Below, in pieces: positions 29,793 to 43,549 of a stretch of 64,000 nt of DNA (the first letter of the stretch is position 1; every line of letters starts with the position of its first letter). A program made the position numbers and the translations under genes. Origin of the DNA: Archegozetes longisetosus (taxonomy: Eukaryota > Arthropoda > Arachnida > Sarcoptiformes > Trhypochthoniidae); NCBI GenBank assembly GCA_018873245.2, contig JAEMBT020000007.1, forward strand, positions 1,870,001 to 1,934,000, read 5' to 3'. The notes under the pieces are model-generated. The model searched no databases, was not told where the DNA came from, and worked only from the letters and a program-made list of their open reading frames with translations.

Positions 29793-30829
29793 CTCTTTAT
29801 TATTATACTTTAATAAAAGCCGTTTGCAGTGCAAAATATTTGGATTATGAGTGACAGCATCTAAAAATGTATTTTCAGAGATTTCTAAAACATCCTCATA
29901 AGCCAATTTCGTTATTATGAGTTCTACATTTATCATTGATTCTGCAAAATTCCCTATCCTTAAACTAATAGGAACTTGAAATTAACCGATAATATCTTGA
30001 TGATATAAATATTTTGAAATGTTAACAAACTCACAATAGAATATAATTATAATATAACAATATTTTAAACTCTTTTGGTCAACATATTCTAATCAAATAT
30101 TTCAGCTTGATTCTCAGAACTTTCCCATGATTAGATCAATCTATGGAAAAATTTCTCAGTAAAATTCATTAAAATAGTTTTCTAAATTAACAAAACAGTA
30201 TGATTTAATTCTCAAGAATTTCAAGAAACTTCAACCAGACATCAATATTTCGAAAAATTCATTATTAATAACGACCATAACACCGCGGTTAAATGCCTGT
30301 AATTGGGCTTCTTTATCGAATAATTTCTAATTAATTTCACTGCCGAAAATATTTGAATTCGTATAATAAATGTGCATAAAGTTTATAGTTCGGCGCACAT
30401 GAAATTTTCAGAAGTCATTGCTTTATCAGTCGGTTTGTTTTCCATATACACAAACTCTTTAACAGTGTGGACTGAGAAGTTAAGTTCTACCCTAATGATT
30501 ACGTCGTACAAAATGCACATTTATTAAGCGAAAGTATCAATATTTGAAATTCATTGTTTAATAAAACTTAAAAATCTATACTGCGTACAATGTAGCTTCA
30601 AAGTCAAAACTTATCTATGTTACACCTTAATTGGTTTTCTCTTCTTGTAATCAATTCATATTACATTACTTGTCTGTAATAATTAAATTTCAAACTATCA
30701 AAGTTTAAATAAATCAAGTTATCATCAGGCATAATCCAATATTAATTTTATTGCTAACAGCTAGCCCATGGTTTTATTACTTGATATTAACGAAAATGTT
30801 AAGCATAAATAATATTTATTTTCTTTGTA
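29793..30829. other. AT-rich intergenic, nothing recognised
   Basis: No gene or repeat is supported here. Confidence 0.5.
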
Positions 30830-30990
30830 CACTCGTGTTCAGAGAAGTTTAATCACACCCCGGGAAAAATACTTTCGTGCATAACTTCTGTTTTTGTTTT
30901 GAAACTATAGACACTACACTGTTCATATTTAGAAGTTATGCACGAAAGTATTTTTCCCGGGGTATGGTTAAGCTTCTCTGAACACAAGTG
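30830..30990. mobile_element. 161-bp palindromic MITE with TA flanks
   Basis: CACTCGTGTTCAGAGAAG at the left and CTTCTCTGAACACAAGTG at the right are inverted copies, and pairing continues through CGGGAAAAATACTTTCGTGC to a 40-bp loop. TA flanks both ends. This fits a small Tc1/mariner-derived MITE. Confidence 0.75.
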
Positions 30991-31184
30991 TAATAGGTGT
31001 GTGAACCACAAGATAAATATGGTTATTTAGTTTCAAATATTATAGACCATTCATTTCAAAAATGAGTAAGGAAATAACATTTTTTTAAAATTTGTATACA
31101 AATTCAATAGAAAATAATTAAATCTTATTTTTCAAATAGAAATTGTTTCCCAGACATACGTGAAGAAACATACAAATGATATCA

Positions 31185-31790
31185 CTACTTCAAATAAATT
31201 TTAGCGAACTTATAAGTATTATAACTGATAACTGCTATAGTAGGCAGCACATTGAGAGTAAAACCAAACGCCCTATATTTTGGATATCCTAACCAGAATG
31301 CAATACGACCGACAATAAAAATCAAATTAAGTGTCGGAATAATATTTAAAATATAAGCAGGCTCCAAATGTGTAACCAAAATGAGTTGGGACATAACAGA
31401 CATAACGAACTGCTCCAAAGAATTATTAAAATTGTTTTTCGCAGCTTCAGTATACTTTTCATATCCAGAGGTCGGATCCATGGCTGGCGATCCACCTCTC
31501 TTAGAGATTACATAAAACATGCAAAATAAAAGCCAAGTCACGCCTAAAGTCGAATGTTGCAATACGAATGTGATTCTGGGTCCAATATCGGTCAGACTTT
31601 TGGCTGTTGTACTTTGATATTTGCTAAAATCAATTTTGTTATTGATGAGGGCATAAGTCACTGATGCCAGTACTACGAGAGCAGATGCCATGAGTGGTGC
31701 TGATCGAGTGACATGGGCTTGCATTTCCTTACGCTCTTCTTTGGTGTATTTCGGCTTCAAATCTGATGATTTTACTTTACTTGACGACAT
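31185..31790 (-). CDS. MAPEG-domain membrane protein, TMEM79-like
   Basis: A single-exon 201-residue protein from ATG 31790. The charged N-terminus (residues 1-30) is followed by membrane spans near residues 31-49, 73-95, 127-141, 146-167 and 174-195. The NNSLEQFVMSVMSQLIL segment (122-138) and the GRIAFWLGYPKYRAFGF segment (161-177) match the MAPEG fold, in which an N..E...F pattern and a conserved R..Y line the glutathione pocket. TMEM79/MAPEG relatives in animals are membrane proteins linked to glutathione-related or trafficking roles; catalytic activity here is not shown. The nearest relatives are likely arthropod TMEM79-like proteins. A compact intronless gene between MITEs. Confidence 0.8.
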   Translation of the reverse strand: MSSSKVKSSDLKPKYTKEERKEMQAHVTRSAPLMASALVVLASVTYALINNKIDFSKYQSTTAKSLTDIGPRITFVLQHSTLGVTWLLFCMFYVISKRGGSPAMDPTSGYEKYTEAAKNNFNNSLEQFVMSVMSQLILVTHLEPAYILNIIPTLNLIFIVGRIAFWLGYPKYRAFGFTLNVLPTIAVISYNTYKFAKIYLK

Positions 31791-34046
31791 TTTGTAAATT
31801 TAGAAACCTGAATTTTTAATCTAACAAGCGCAAACAAAATCCAATTCAACTAAAATTAATTTACTTGACAGTTTTTAACTTAAATCACTATAACTACAGA
31901 ATGAGATGATTTTTACTAATTAAAGAATATTTTAGGATGACCTGTTACTGCTTTTTCTGCATAATCACTCCACGTTGTAATTTATGCTAGTAAATAAGAG
32001 AACAATTAGCTCTACGAGGAAAACAAGATTGAACTAGAAGGTCATCTATTAAATATCAAGGTCTTTGATTAAGTTTCTACTATATTTTTATTAATATTAT
32101 ATCATACTATATTTAGCCTTGATAACTAGAACTGCGCATGTCACTATGCATCTGAGATGTAATGAGGGTTGCGTTTGACACCTCAAAAAATGAGATGATG
32201 AAACTTATTTACTTAATTACATCAATCATAGTTTGAAAATTTTTATTTTTGAACTAAATTTTGAAGATGAAAATGAATAACGTTTGTGCACTCACTAAGG
32301 GTTCATAAGAATTATTAGCAAGTTTGAACTAAGCTAATTTTACAGATTAGAAGAACTTAAAGAGAAACTCATAGAAGTATAATGAAAAAATCAACTAGAA
32401 ATCATAATCATTATTTTATTAAAAATCTTTACGAAAAATCCATTGATTAAGCCTTCGCTAACTTTGAAAACAATAATTTGTAATTCGGACACATTTAATG
32501 CCCGATACGTTGCTCTATTGTGTATAAATAAAGTTTGATCTCCATTAGGGAAAGAATCATAGTTTGCCCTTACAGACAAAATCATGGTAAAAATATTAAA
32601 CTAATAAATTTTTAGTGAGTCCTAATGTTTTCATGTCAGGAAATCAAGAACGGAGAAATGACAAATTTTTTCTATAAAATGTTCAATTTTACAATTATTT
32701 ATAACTTTTGGAAATTATTTTAGATATGCTTGAGCCTTAGTGAAATAAAGATTGCAAAACATTTACAAAACTAGCCAACTTGTTTGCTAACATATACGAA
32801 GACTTCTCGAACCGCGGCCTGCATGTAACACTTGAAGCAAAAGCTCCTGGCTTTCGGAAAGTTTGAAGAGATATTGAAATAAACGAGACGCTTAAAAAAT
32901 AAGAAATTTTTTGTACCCTATCTCTTCTATATTTTATTGTAAGAAATACTACAAATCAAACGATAGGGTAAATAAATTCTGTATTGCTAATGAAAGGGTA
33001 GAAAATTTGAGAGAGTATTGATAGGAAATCAATCTTAATCAGAGATGAGCTATTTATTTGATGGAAATTCTTCAATATCTCAGAATATTGAATCTTATTT
33101 TAAAACAAGTCATATAGAACAGTCCTCAACGTTTGATTACATAGGATGTACCCAGAAGGAGAAACTGAAGTTTCAACACTAGCTCACAACCATAATTTTC
33201 CTGCAAAAGCCTTTGATATGTGAGGAAAACTAGTCTAGAAACACACAATGCATAAGTTACAATGCTGATACCTGAGTTTTGTGATATTAAACAAGAAAAT
33301 TTATGAAACTTGGCTCAGATTAGATGGTTGTTATTATGGGTCCCATTAAATTAAAACAATGTGTTCTACCCGAGTCGAAGATTTTTAACGAATAATAATT
33401 ACAGTATTTAAATATCATTGGAAGACAGAATAAACTATAATTATAATTAAAATATATATGATCTAATTTATTGTTTCTGAATTTTACTCCAAGGACATGA
33501 TTCGAGATCTCATCTTGAATTATCAAATGTTCGATTTTTGAATTCAAGATTAATCCAAAGAAGAGTTGAATCCAAAAATATTTGTGATATAATTGATAAA
33601 ATTTAGAATAACTTTTACTCTATGAAGTGTCCCGAGTCATTAGCTTCAAGTGGATAATTCTCAAAATAATCTTGAGAATTTCGGAACAAATTCGAATAAG
33701 ATAGAAACGTTTGTTAGTCTTTCTTATTTATCGAAGATTAATATAAGATATCTTTTGAAGGACTCACTAACAAAATATTTAAATACTGAAGACATCCTAT
33801 TTTTTCGAAAAGTCAGCTTTTACAAAACACTTAAATTTTGGCTTTGACATTACCAGGGAGATGGTCACTAAACATCCACATGATTTATATTTCAATATCA
33901 ATCTTTACCATTTCTAAAAGAGTGAAATTAAATCTGACTCTCGACCAGATAAAATAAAATAATAGTAAAATTGAATATTTAAACTTACAAAGCTTAAAAC
34001 TGAATAATGATTGTGCATTGATTAGATATAAATGTCCAGCCATGTA
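31791..34046. other. Intergenic, nothing recognised
   Basis: More than 2 kb without a supported gene. Open frames near 32391 and 33320 are short, AT-rich and without motifs. Confidence 0.5.
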
Positions 34047-34229
34047 CAGTCGGAAAAATAAGTATACGTTAAATAGATCTTTACTCGCCTAACGTACTAG
34101 GGGATCACTTTAATATTTAAGTAAAATTTTGAAAACTTTTATAAACTTAACTACTTAAATATTAAAATGATCCCTTAATATATTAGGCGTAAAAAAGATC
34201 TACTTGACGTATACTTTTTTATTCGGCTG
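34047..34229. mobile_element. 183-bp palindromic MITE
   Basis: CAGTCGGAAAAATAAGTATACGT-type sequence at the left is mirrored at the right (ACGTATACTTTTTTATTCGGCTG). Pairing continues through AGATC and GGGATCA blocks. The left flank is TA and the right one CA, so a TA duplication has probably mutated on one side. Confidence 0.65.
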
Positions 34230-35815
34230 CACGTTGTATGTATTCAATAAATCATTATGATAAAGTCACATTTCCAAAGCCATAAGGATAATGCGCCCTT
34301 TCTAGATTTTAAAGTTGACAGTAGTGCTTTTTACAATAGAATGTAACTGCTGTGATAAAAAGATGGTCAGCTATTGTTGCTAGAAGGAATGATGTTTTCT
34401 ACAATAATTAAGAATTTACAATTCATGTATTCTTTCGACAATTGAAAAATTAATTAATTTAATATTCCTTTAAAATGTTTATTTCCGAGTATTTTGTTAA
34501 AATTAGAGAAAAAGTGATAGCCTGTTTTTACAATTAAGAAAAAGCAGTTACTTTAATTAGAAACTGAGCTGCAGGTAAAGTAACCTTTCCTGTAGAACAA
34601 ACACATCTGATTGGAGGGTTGTATATCAAATTAAATGAATCATTAAAGTTCAAATTTTACTGATAAAAATAGTCTATCGTTAACTAATAGGTCATCAAGT
34701 TTTAAAGTTTACTAAAATAAAAACTTTGACGAGTTATACGTAAAAGTGTATATTTTAAAACTGTTTCTAATTGAAGTAATAATGAGTAGCACCGTTGCCT
34801 TTCCTGTGTTTTTATGATTTTGTCCTTAGTTTGTAAATAGAATTAGTTTAATGTTTGAGCATTTAATACCTGTGAATAAGCCATAAACCAACTTATTGCA
34901 GTTAAAATCGTAGATTCTCAAATAATTGTGTGAAATCTTAAATGCTATATTTTCACTTTTATTTTCTATCATGAGATTTTGATTGAGTTGTATTGGTCAA
35001 ATTTATTAAATATTCTAAACTCGATGCTATGATATATTTTATTTGATCCAAATTGAGGTTGTGTTTAAGGGATACATAGATATATGTAGTTGTAGGAAAT
35101 TATGAAACAAGTTTGAGGAATAAGAAGTTACTCAATATTAATTAAAATCATGATTTTCAGTAGAATCTATTATGTTGTGAATGAGTAATTATATATTGAT
35201 TATCTTTAAGTATACATGATTCAATATAGATTAAAAGATAAAACAAATTAGACTATGAAAAGTTCAGTAGAGGATTAATTTATAGCATACAAGATATAAA
35301 TATGATTTTAAAATTAATTATGGTGGAAAAGTATTTGTCAATGAATTTTTTCTTGTTTTTTAAGAATTCCAAGTGTAGTATAGCATTAATACTTTCGACA
35401 GAGAAGACCACATTCATCTATCTGTAAAAGACATTTAAAAAATTGAATTCAATTGATTCTACTGCTCATATAATAAAAAAGCTTGAGATATAAAATCTGG
35501 TAAAAAAAATTTTATAACTATAGAATTTTATTCAAAATATGGTAGTCAATTTATTAATTTGCCATCCTGTGGGCTAGAAATTAAATTTTTTCATTCAGAT
35601 AACTAATCAAATCAAGATTTATTTTAAAACAAATGCATTAAGAAAAGTGTCTGACTACTTAGATCTAGTACGCATAAATTGGGTTGCATTCAAAAATTGA
35701 ATATGCCTCAATTGCAACTTCAAGTTGAATATGACTAATTTCATAGCTTATAATACTAGCCAACGAAAAACTTTTAAAAAAAATGTCAAAATACTTATCG
35801 GTCTCGTACCGGTAC
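34230..35815. other. Intergenic or 3' part of the SR-protein gene
   Basis: No exon can be supported, though the last exon of the SR-protein gene should lie somewhere here on the minus strand. Confidence 0.4.
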
Positions 35816-38045
35816 CTGCTATCAGAGCGCGGAGATTTCGGAATTGGAGATCTTGAGCGCGAGCGACTTGGCGGAGTTCTCGGTCTTCCGCCACCACTTC
35901 TAACTATCGGTGATGCTGATCGACTGCGAGACCTTCATAGGAGAATTGTAGAACAGGTGAGTTGATAGTTGAAAATTAATAATAAATCATTGAAAAAATA
36001 GTAAATTAATGAAAGTCCGAGGCTTGCGGCTGAGATGAGATGAGTATAAAAAACTCATAAAATAGATGTGTTATAGAAGTCATGATTTATGAGCTGCGCT
36101 GCGATGTGTTGTGTAGAGTGTGTTATTTGGATAGAAGTTTTGAGGTCGAGATTCTGTTTTAAATGAGTGTAGATTTTGCGATAGATTTCGAAATAGGGGT
36201 TTTGAAGTCTCGAGTCTTTCAATTAGAGGGTTCCGAGATTTTAAGGTTGAGTTGAGCTCTCAGGTTGTCATATGTCGAGCTCTTGAGCTAATTTTTACAT
36301 TTTTTGCGCAATTGTTTAGGTTTAAAAAATTTCAACAAGTTATTAAGCTATCTTATTCCAAAAGTTTCTCTGTTGGAATCTTGCTCAAAATTTATTTTCC
36401 AAATTGAGTATTCCAAAGATTAATCTAATTTTAACTTGTTGAAACTTTTTTTCAAACAATAGAGTATATATTCTTGAGTAAGAACTATAAAAACCAATTG
36501 ATGTCAATAGGAAAATATCTCAAACACAATAGTATAGCCCTTATGTGCATCGGAAGCAGAGATGCGTTCGCCTCCACTCACGCTTTTCTAGTGGATAGAG
36601 AGTTATATGTTCTAATAATGTCTCAATTTTTCTGTTCAGAGATTTTTTCAGCTAACATCTCATGAGTTGAGCCCTAATTATTTTTCTTAATATTCAGATG
36701 CCCTAATAGTTATCGAAGAGTAGATCAAGTGTCGACGGCTGAGATGAATGCAGTGACACTTAATGTGGGCCTAAAATAAGCAATTGAAGCATCAAATCAT
36801 TTCTTTTATGAGTAATAAACATTAATTCAATTAACATGACAGAAAAAAATTTAACCCAAATTGGTTAAAAAGCTGTAAAGTGCATAAAGAGTTTGATAAA
36901 GTATATGAATTATTGTTTTCCACAAAATATCCGCTTTTTGTTTATTTTTTCATACCTTGAATAACGTCGTCTTGAATATCTATCGCCATTGTCCCGACGG
37001 CTATCTCCTCCAGCTCCACGTCCATATGATTCACGCCTTGAGTTTCGTGAGTCACGCGGTGATTCACGTCCATATCGCCCCTGATCGCGACTGCCTCCAT
37101 AACGTGAACTTTTTTCATGACGCGATTTTCCTGTTGATAGCTCTACACGTATGCGGCGTCCGCAGAGCATTCTTTAAGGGTGATAATGAAGAAAAAATGT
37201 TTTAAATATAAAATTTGTCGTCAAAATTGTTATATAAATGTGAGTCATTTCAAATGATTCGCAAAAATTCTTGAATAACTGCAACAATATATTAAAATAA
37301 TATAAAGTTAGATGCTCAATTTGGCTTAAGTGGTCATTGAGGTAGAAATGACTTTTGGCCTCAATACAATCAGCATAAATCAATTTTTTTATGTGTAAAC
37401 AGGATTTGATTCGTTCTTTTAGATTGACACAATTATTGATCACTTAAGATAAATCACATAAACCTAATTATATATTTAGAATATTATCTGCATAATGTGT
37501 TGTCCTCATTAAATAAATTATTTCTCTTAAAATAGTAAATATCTTAAAATAACCAATGAAAAAAGATCAATTTATATAGAATATAGGAGAAAATTTTAGC
37601 TACAAAATCATTCAAAATTAGCAAAAATTTGCAAATCTTTATATTAATTTGTGAAATTTAGTTGCTACACTTTTATCCCTTGTGTGACGATCACTATTTA
37701 ATTATAAATGATAGTGAATAAACTGGAAAATATTGCCTATTGATAGGTATAAAATATAAGACATACTTTCCATCCATAGCTCGAACTGCATCTCTTGCAT
37801 CACGAGGATCCTGAAACATCACAAATGCAAATCCAGGCGGATTTCTGGCTACCCAAACCTAAAAATAATAAGATAAGAAATGACAACAAATTTTCAACAA
37901 TAACAAAGTAAAACGAAACCTCTTTCAACGGTCCATAATATCCAAAAGCATCTTCTAATTCATGCCTCGTGCCATTATTACCTAACTCACCAACATATAC
38001 TTTACAGTCTAGAGGACAGCTTTCTCTTCCGCTATAACGAGACAT
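35816..38045 (-). CDS. SR splicing factor, SRSF3/SRSF7-like (partial gene model)
   Basis: Exons on the minus strand: 38045-37920, 37858-37767, 37171-36956 and 35932 to about 35816. All joins keep frame and use GT-AG borders. The RNA recognition motif has RNP2 KVYVGEL (residues 15-21) and RNP1 GFAFVMF (51-57) inside [21 protein letters not shown], the signature of SRSF3/SRSF7/Rbp1-type proteins. Exon 3 completes the RRM ([10 protein letters not shown]) and is then rich in RS and RE; exon 4 encodes RSRSRSASP and further RS dipeptides. No zinc knuckle is seen. The protein would bind pre-mRNA and regulate splicing. The end of exon 4 (donor near 35810 or 35816) and any last exon are uncertain. The 1-kb intron before exon 4 could hold a regulatory exon. 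Confidence 0.8.
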
Positions 38046-39190
38046 TTTTTATCTGCCAATAAAATTCAGATTTAAATTTATGATGAAAATAAATTATTAT
38101 TTTTACGAGTTAAATTTCTCTTTTTGTGTCCTATCGATACAGGAGTAGTAAACACAATGAGCCAAAATGGTTGAAAGGGATAGTTTACTCAAATAGGCTA
38201 CGACCCATTTCTGATTAAACCTGTTTTAAACATTTTGGGCCTTTTGGTCGTATGAGTTTAAGCTATGGTTTCATACAAAATATCGTATACAGAAAGTACA
38301 ACTGTATTTTCTATAAGAAATACGTTACTTATCCGGTTTTGAGTAACAATTATTTTTGGATTGTGAACTGAAGACATCATAAATTACGTTCTAATGAATT
38401 CAAAATGAGCTACATTATTCGGAAACTTTTATTGCATAATTAATTTAATTATAGAATTTAATGAAATTAACAAAATTGCATTTTCATCTAAGAGTTTCTA
38501 TTATTCCCTTGCCAAAGATCAATCAAAACATTTTCTTTTCAAGAGGACAAATCTCGCGACAAACAATAATATGCTAGAGTGAGATTGCGCATATAGTATT
38601 ATGAGAAATTTTTGAATTGCATATTTTTAAAGTTGATCCTGTTGGAAATTTGATTGGGTATTTATTCAATAGCGCACTTAATTTTCTTGAGAAATTTTAT
38701 TCTTAAATTTTAACTGAATAATATTTTATAACGACAATTTTCATCTTGCGACTATAATTATATTTCTACATTCGTGATTTCTATTCGATTAAATAGAATT
38801 AAAATAAGCGTTCTTTGTACTTTCTATTCTTAATCCGAAATTATTATTTTGGAAAATAATATACCTGGAAATAATCCAAAACTTTTATACTCTTGTAATT
38901 ATGTATAATATTCAAGTGAATAAGATGAAGTCTAGTTTTATTAAGAGATAAAGTAATAAGAATCCCTTTTTATTTATCTCTTTAAGTTGATGATAATGTA
39001 TGTGCAAATAAGTCTAAAGGTCTTGATAATAGCTAGAAGTGAATTATCTTGAGTAATCTGATCATAAACATTTAAGAAAATAAATTTTCCACTTTTAGTA
39101 TCAGCTAAGTAATATTACGACTATAATAAAAGTAGAAAAATTGAAGTGTACAATAATTGTGATATTTCTTACAAGTAGAAAAATTTGAAG
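38046..39190. other. Region between divergent SR-protein and CPPED1-like genes
   Basis: About 1.1 kb upstream of both genes, so promoters must lie here, but no TATA box or other site could be pinned down. An imperfect inverted block around 38155-38255 (GCCAAAATGGTTGAAA against AAACATTTTGGGC) may be a worn repeat. Confidence 0.4.
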
Positions 39191-42100
39191 ATGCAAAGAT
39201 ATTTTGCGTTTGTAAGTTGTCTCTTACTTTTCTTGAGCTATTCCTATGCAGATAATACAACCAATATTGATCCTTTCAAACGTGCAGTCAATCGTACATT
39301 TATTGGATTTGAAAAAGGTAATCATTTTACGATAATATTAAAAGAACTCTAAATCAACAATCGCCAACCTTTTTTAGCAGAAGAGCTAAAAATATTTTCA
39401 TATGTCAATGTGCTATTTTGATAAAATTTTGTACACATATTTAGTTGAGGATCCTAATCAAGAAAATAATAATAACTTTTTCTCAATCGAAGAAATACCT
39501 ATTGAATAAAAGTTTTATTCAAATGCCAATACGCTTTATAATATTACAGACAGTGAGAATGATAATGAAAATTGATAAACAGTGCCGGTACCACAAAATT
39601 AACTTACACCAACTACGCTGAACTAATTCAATTACACTATATAAAGAGCTCATACTACAAGATTCAGTGAATCAAAATTAAACTTGTTTCAAATTATAAA
39701 ATTTTCCTGGATGCTGCAATATGTAGCCAGCTTTCTACCACGAATATTTAATCATAGGCTGGAAACCAGGGGGGCTATTCTCGAAGCGATCTTTAAGTTT
39801 AAGATCAAGTTTAGTACGATTTTAAGTAATGATCGATTCTCAAAGCGCTCGTTAATTGAAGATCGAGGCTTAATTTAAAGACTATAATGATCGATCTTAT
39901 AATTAAGTAACGATCGAGTTTAGGATTCGTACCAGAATCGCGCTACAGGTTCTCAAAGTTCATTATGAGTCAGTGAATGAAAGTAATTACATTGTTGCAG
40001 TGTTTTAAATCAGCGTCAATGTTGTTCAATTTTATACAGACTCGAATTCTTCGAGCAAAATCTTTAAGTTGTTGAAAGAAAAAGTGATCAAGAGGTTGAA
40101 CCAATGATACCATTTTTAATGGAATTAAGTACCTATTACAAATATTAGAACCACAAAAATGAAACTGAAAATGCTACTGTTCTTGTGTGCTGAGCAAGAG
40201 TAAAAAGATAACTAAGAGTTAAATGAGCACTGGAAAATAACATTTCACTACACCATTCTCGTAGAAGTGCTTTTTAATTTTTTGAAAGGCTAAAAGTAGC
40301 CAGTTTTCTTCAACACGAGGTCCAATTTGTACTTCAGGCTTTTGTAAACATAAATATTTTGAAGATAGTAATTTTCCATCAGCACTAGTTGCTGGTTAGG
40401 TTGTTTACAAAATTGAAAATCTTTACTAGTGCGTCTAGGAACCGTAGAGTCAATTTATAAACTTATATGCTTTTACGGCCTTCTAGATTGTCGTATTCTG
40501 GAATCTTCAATTCTAAAAGATTAAAAAAAATTGTAGCTCATAGTTTAGAGAATTTTCAAGAAATCCCTTAAAATTCTTGAATTCGATAGAAAATTTTAGA
40601 AATTAATATTAAATCCTAAAATCTCAAAAAATTCTAGAACTTCTATATTCTTGTATGATAAAACACTAAAGTTACTTGCTATTAGAGATTTTATTATTCC
40701 ATCAAAATTATGCCGGGATTTCTTACATAGAATGTTAGGACTCAACAAGGCTCTAAGTATTATACGCGAAAATTTAGTGGGTCCACGGATTGAGGTGGCC
40801 AAATGTGGTGCAATATAGAATGTAGTTAACCCCTATATGGGCGTGAACAGTACGATGAGTAGAGTTTGTTGGGGGCTATCCTATGAAGTTCCTCTCACCT
40901 TTTTAAAATGGCGTTCTAGGGGCGTGATTATGTAAGGGTTTTAATCTTTAACTCAAATAGGTTTTACCCATAAGGTCTTGCCCTTCTACCACTAGTATTA
41001 GCTAAGTTGCGCCCACCTTTATAATATTAAATTGATAGATGCATATTAGTTGCGATATATATTGCTATCATATACAGTTATAAATTAAGCGCATAATCAA
41101 GATGTAGATATGTCATTTAAAATTTAGGACCTTTTCTTTCTATATATTTGCAAAGGGATTGAATAATTTCCCCTATAATCCTTAAAGTATCAAGATTTTT
41201 CGATTAGACGTGAAAAGAAAAGTTTTAATTTAGTTTTATTTGAATGAATTTCTATTTCAATGTCTACTATTACACACCTGATTTGCAAAAATAATTTTCA
41301 TTACAAATTTTTGAACTATTTTAACAAATACATAAACGCACACACTTACCCTTACATTTTCAACTCAAAATTGTTGCATTATCTGAGATATAAGCTCTTA
41401 GTTTACTTTTAGAACATATTCCATTAGTGCATAAACTTAATAAAGAATTATAGAAATACAATAAGGAGGAGTCATTAAATATATTAGATTTTGAAAGTCA
41501 CTAAATTTAATTTTTTTAATGATAAAAAGTTTTCATAAGCGTTTTTCAAGTTGTCGCAATCGAACTTTTCTATTGCTATTAAAGATTTTAATAGGTTTAT
41601 AGACAAGCCGGAATTTTCTGATAATAGATCAGTTGATCCAAAAATGTCATTCACATTGAAATTTAATTTTCTAATTTGTGTGAACAGATTGATGTTATTT
41701 ATAAAAAAATAGTGTTGAAAAGTTCACATTTAGTACAAAGATACTTCGAGAAAATCCAAATCCAATATGTTTTTTTTGAAATAATGATGAAAAATCATAA
41801 GGAATTAAACCATTATATTCACTGAACAGTTCAATGAAGTTTTAAAAAGTTTCGATATATTTAAATCTGAAGAAAGATATCTACGGTTGAGTTCAGTTTT
41901 AGGGGAGTTATGAGATTCACGAGAAGGAAAATTTGTTATGAAGTCAATTACATCGTCTAAAACTTCTTGATGCAATTTATTCCATTGGTTTACATGTTTT
42001 CCTCTGAAATCTTCACTAATTTAACGATCATTTTTCACTTTTGATACGAGTCTATTTCTGAATTTGATGTAATTGAAGAAAGGCAATTTTACAAACTTTT

Positions 42101-43454
42101 GTCATTGATTATTGACTTTTATAAAAATAATTAAAAGATTGAAATTTTGAATTTTTAATATAATTTCCTGGGAACATTTTTCTTTTTATAGCCATTGGAA
42201 TCACGAGTTCTTTTAAATAATCATCTTCACTGCTGAGATCTTCACTTAACCTTATAAATAACCTAATACTATTTTTTGTCTCTTTCTGTAATTTTCGAGA
42301 TACGATTTTTTCACAACACTTAACATAATTGATTTCCAAACATTTTTCTAAACTTTTAGATTTTTCTTTCTTTTTGAATTTTTTTGTCAGAAATATTCAC
42401 TAAGTTTTGTATCCTATTTTTTGTTAGATTTATCCTAAAAAGGCATAGTTTTTGTATCATTTGGTGTCAAGAGACTTGTCCTATCGAATAGATATTTTCT
42501 GTCTTCACTAAAATCTTTTGGCATTTTATTAAATATTTTCCATTAAATTATTGTTCACAAAATATATATTAGGTCGAAATAATATTTAAAGTTTTGGAGA
42601 AAGAATCATTTTTGAAACACAAAAATTAAAATTCAAAGATAATAATCTGAATGAATAATCAAGTATTCAAAAAAATCTACACATAATTAAAACAATGGAA
42701 ACCATTAACAAAAGCGTGAATTGATTTGAAAGCGAAAGCTATGTTTGACAACTTTGAATACTCGAAATCAAATGGCAAATAAAATTCACACACACACATT
42801 TTATTTAATGCTTTTCTTATTAATTTTTATTTGCAATCATTCATACACAGTATATATGGGATTAATCTTATTTATGCTTACATTGATGCCTAAAAATCTG
42901 TGATGAAATCCCTTGAGGTTAACCTCTACCTTAATTTTTCCCATATTATATGGAACTGTAAGCGAATTGTAAGATAGCCAGTTCTCGTATCCAAATCTTA
43001 GATTGGGAAAGTTAATATATTCGTGGTTAGATCTCTCAAATTATTATATATGCCAAATTTTTATTAAATTAGCACATTGGCAATGTGAAGGTTCATGTTA
43101 GCGGCTAAATGGATCAAAAAATCATAGATAAGAATCTGTGATATTTAAAACTAAAATTCTGTGCAATAGAACTTAAATTTACCTTTAGAATTTATATTTG
43201 GCAGCTTTACAATATTAAGAAATTAGTTTTACACAATTTGTTGAATATTTAGTTATAAGTTGATATCTCTCGAAATAATTTTCTCATTATTGTGAGAGTG
43301 GATTTTTATATAGCGAAATAACAACTCAGACTTTAACAATTAACAATCTTTATTAAAATACAAATTGAATGATAATACATAAAGATTTAAATGTATCGCA
43401 CAGAGTCTAAGCTCTCTTGCACTCTCGTACTAACTCACTTAATTTCTACTCTAT

Positions 43455-43549
<95 letters not shown>

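Noticed and set aside
36910-36955. Read-through of SR exon 3 to [12 protein letters not shown]
   Set aside because: A GTATGA donor at 36955 and an RS-coding exon in the right phase at 35932 explain the gene better.
37174-37443. 89-codon minus-strand ORF in an SR-protein intron
   Set aside because: AT-rich, intronic, no motif.
43457-43546. CT run as a possible CRISPR or satellite array
   Set aside because: Simple dinucleotide microsatellite; no spacers.
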